NCBI RefSeq assembly: GCF_001595985.1
Contig: NZ_LOJJ01000003.1
Location: 1-64,000 of the forward strand
DNA: 64,000 nucleotides
Direction: 5' to 3'
Source of the DNA: Polynucleobacter sinensis
Lineage (GTDB): Bacteria; Pseudomonadota; Gammaproteobacteria; Burkholderiales; Burkholderiaceae
Of the stretch, positions 62,696-64,000 are shown piece by piece. Each line of letters starts with the position of its first letter. Position 1 is the stretch's first letter. The notes under the pieces are model-generated. The model was given only the letters and a program-made list of their open reading frames with translations, searched no databases and had not been told where the DNA came from. The position numbers and the translations under genes are program-made.

Positions 62696-64000
62696 ATGAT
62701 CAACAGCAAAAAAATTCATCCGATACACATTGATAGAGATATCTATGGTTCCAGCTATAGATCCTCCGCATTTTGGGTCTACAAAAATCTATTAAATACA
62801 TTCGATAGCAATGAATTATTTTTGCTGGAATCCTTAGGCGCTAGCTCGATCGATTCAAGAGCATCCTTAATAGGCATCAATCCGGTCTTTCGTATAGAGG
62901 TATTTGATCGGATGGTTACCGTTTCAGGAAACGAACAGCTCTTGAAAAGAGTTCGGTTGTTATATGCGGGGGAGTCATTGGTTGAATCTAGTAAAGATGT
63001 ATTGAGATTTGAACTAGCAAGTCGAACGGGGGTTTGGGATTTTTTGAGATTACTAGATGCTGAATTTGATGGGGTCGTTGGGGGAGTGATGGCTTTTACT
63101 GTTTTTTCCTACAATACCGTCTATTTCATAGAGGAAATACCTGGCTATCTTCAGGGTGAAATTCCTGATATTTGTTTAGTGTGCTATTCCACCTATATAG
63201 AATTTGAAGAAAATCATGTAACACTTTATGAGTACGAATTTCTAGGTGTTGACTCTCTCAATCTTTCTAAGATCGAATCATGTTTCTCCTTAAAAGAGGT
63301 GACTACACCAACATTTTCTAAAAATCATTTTGAGATCAACAGAGAGACCCTTAAGAGCGACTACCTGAACAAGGCAATCCTAGCTTTAAATCATGTAAAG
63401 GTCGGAGATGTTTACCAAATTCAAGTCGGGCAAAAAATTACTATCAGGTCTGATATATCCACTTTGGATGTGTACTCAAGATTGCGATTCCTAAATCCAT
63501 CCCCGTATATGTATTTATTCGATTGCGATCGATTTAAGGTGGTTGGAGCTAGCCCAGAGTTGTTTGTATATATGAAAGATGATGAAGTGGTTATGAGGCC
63601 AATTGCTGGAACGCTGGGTAAGGCTGCAGTACGAACTAGGGAGGATGCCAAAAATGAGTTTTACCAGAACTCAAAGGAGATTGCTGAGCATATGATGCTA
63701 GTGGATTTATGTCGAAATGATTTGTCTAGGATTTCGCTGCCTCAAAGCCTTGAAGTTTCTGAGCTTATGTCTGTTGAGGAGTATTCACATGTTTATCATA
63801 TGACATCAACTGCAAAGTCAAGGGTAAAGAAAGATTGCGATAAATGGGACGTGCTACGGGCTTCGTTTCCCGCGGGAACAATGACTGGAACCCCCAAAAT
63901 TAGAGCTATTGAGTTGATCTCTCAAATTGAGGATAGTGGCAGGGGTCTCTATGCTGGTGCTTTGGGCGTGATTGGATTGGGGGTTGATTTTCTCAATACA
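62696..64000 (+). CDS. Chorismate-utilising enzyme, anthranilate synthase component I-like (3' end outside window)
   Basis: 435 residues are visible from the ATG at 62696, with no stop before the right edge. An N-terminal TrpE-like domain (YRSSAFWVYKNL, LLESLGASSIDSRASLIGI) is followed by the catalytic part: VGDVYQIQVGQ, GASPELFVYM, RPIAGT, KEIAEHMMLVDLCRNDLSRI, EEYSHVYHMTSTAKSRV and ASFPAGTMTGTPKIRAIELI. PIAGT points to an ammonia-using anthranilate-type enzyme rather than PabB (PIKGT). It departs from standard TrpE in lacking the Arg after PIAGT and in VDLCRND. Base composition is AT-richer than its neighbours. It may serve secondary metabolism rather than tryptophan synthesis. Confidence 0.8.
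   Translation, partial: MINSKKIHPIHIDRDIYGSSYRSSAFWVYKNLLNTFDSNELFLLESLGASSIDSRASLIGINPVFRIEVFDRMVTVSGNEQLLKRVRLLYAGESLVESSKDVLRFELASRTGVWDFLRLLDAEFDGVVGGVMAFTVFSYNTVYFIEEIPGYLQGEIPDICLVCYSTYIEFEENHVTLYEYEFLGVDSLNLSKIESCFSLKEVTTPTFSKNHFEINRETLKSDYLNKAILALNHVKVGDVYQIQVGQKITIRSDISTLDVYSRLRFLNPSPYMYLFDCDRFKVVGASPELFVYMKDDEVVMRPIAGTLGKAAVRTREDAKNEFYQNSKEIAEHMMLVDLCRNDLSRISLPQSLEVSELMSVEEYSHVYHMTSTAKSRVKKDCDKWDVLRASFPAGTMTGTPKIRAIELISQIEDSGRGLYAGALGVIGLGVDFLNT

Overview
The window looks like chromosomal DNA of a Gram-negative betaproteobacterium of the Burkholderiales, most probably Polynucleobacter or a close relative. This is inferred from gene content: two Bug-type tricarboxylate receptors, a class I fumarase, a two-subunit NAD-linked formate dehydrogenase, a phasin, Sox carriers, DUF748 and DUF1924 proteins. 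The compact gene spacing and mid-40s G+C by eye also fit. No phage, insertion sequence, CRISPR array or rRNA was seen, and no gene-free stretch exceeds about 300 bases.

Region by region. 1-1.5 kb: C-terminal end of a large secreted Ig-repeat/calcium-binding adhesin. 1.6-9.5 kb: second-messenger block with a class II cAMP phosphodiesterase, a CHASE2 adenylate cyclase, a TPR protein, a LuxR-type regulator with a degenerate receiver, and an HD-GYP/PAS/GAF/GGDEF protein. 9.6-12.7 kb: SUMF1-fold protein, PIF1-like helicase and a first toxin-antitoxin pair. 12.7-16.5 kb (minus): an operon-like set of LrgA, LrgB, a Bug receptor and gamma-glutamyltransferase. 16.6-21.4 kb (plus): a periplasmic molybdenum hydroxylase followed by SoxX, Y, Z and A. 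21.4-32.3 kb: PurU, small envelope proteins, a penicillin-acylase-type hydrolase, tRNA-Leu, flavin reductase, a second Bug receptor, tonB-exbB-exbD, MurI and fumarase. 32.5-43.4 kb: acetyl-CoA synthetase, tRNA-Ser, phasin, YciI, DUF748 protein and formate dehydrogenase. 43.5-52.2 kb: NAD synthesis genes nadB and nadC-nadA separated by a second toxin-antitoxin pair, then phosphomannomutase, Pgi, an LhgO-like oxidase and another tRNA-Ser. 52.2-56.4 kb: a TetR regulator, a TpsB-type outer-membrane transporter and a proline-rich repeat protein. 56.5-60.3 kb: a FixJ-type regulator, SHP-like cytochrome, dihaem cytochrome, cytochrome b and sensor kinase. 60.4-62.5 kb: an alkylsulfatase. 62.7-64 kb: a chorismate-using TrpE-like enzyme cut by the right edge.

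How they work together. Acs, formate dehydrogenase, fumarase, the Bug receptors and the phasin suggest a heterotroph living on small organic acids and storing polyhydroxyalkanoate. The Sox and SHP clusters put several c-type cytochromes in the periplasm. The strongest unexplained signal is a 17-base palindromic motif, matching at 16 positions, upstream of both the FixJ/SHP cluster and the alkylsulfatase, which suggests one two-component system controls both. Other points worth following are a SoxY with an altered C-terminal carrier arm, a Bug receptor coupled to LrgAB, a toxin gene with a probable leaderless promoter and operator, a perfect 180-bp in-frame duplication, and a long hairpin abutting the TrpE-like gene.
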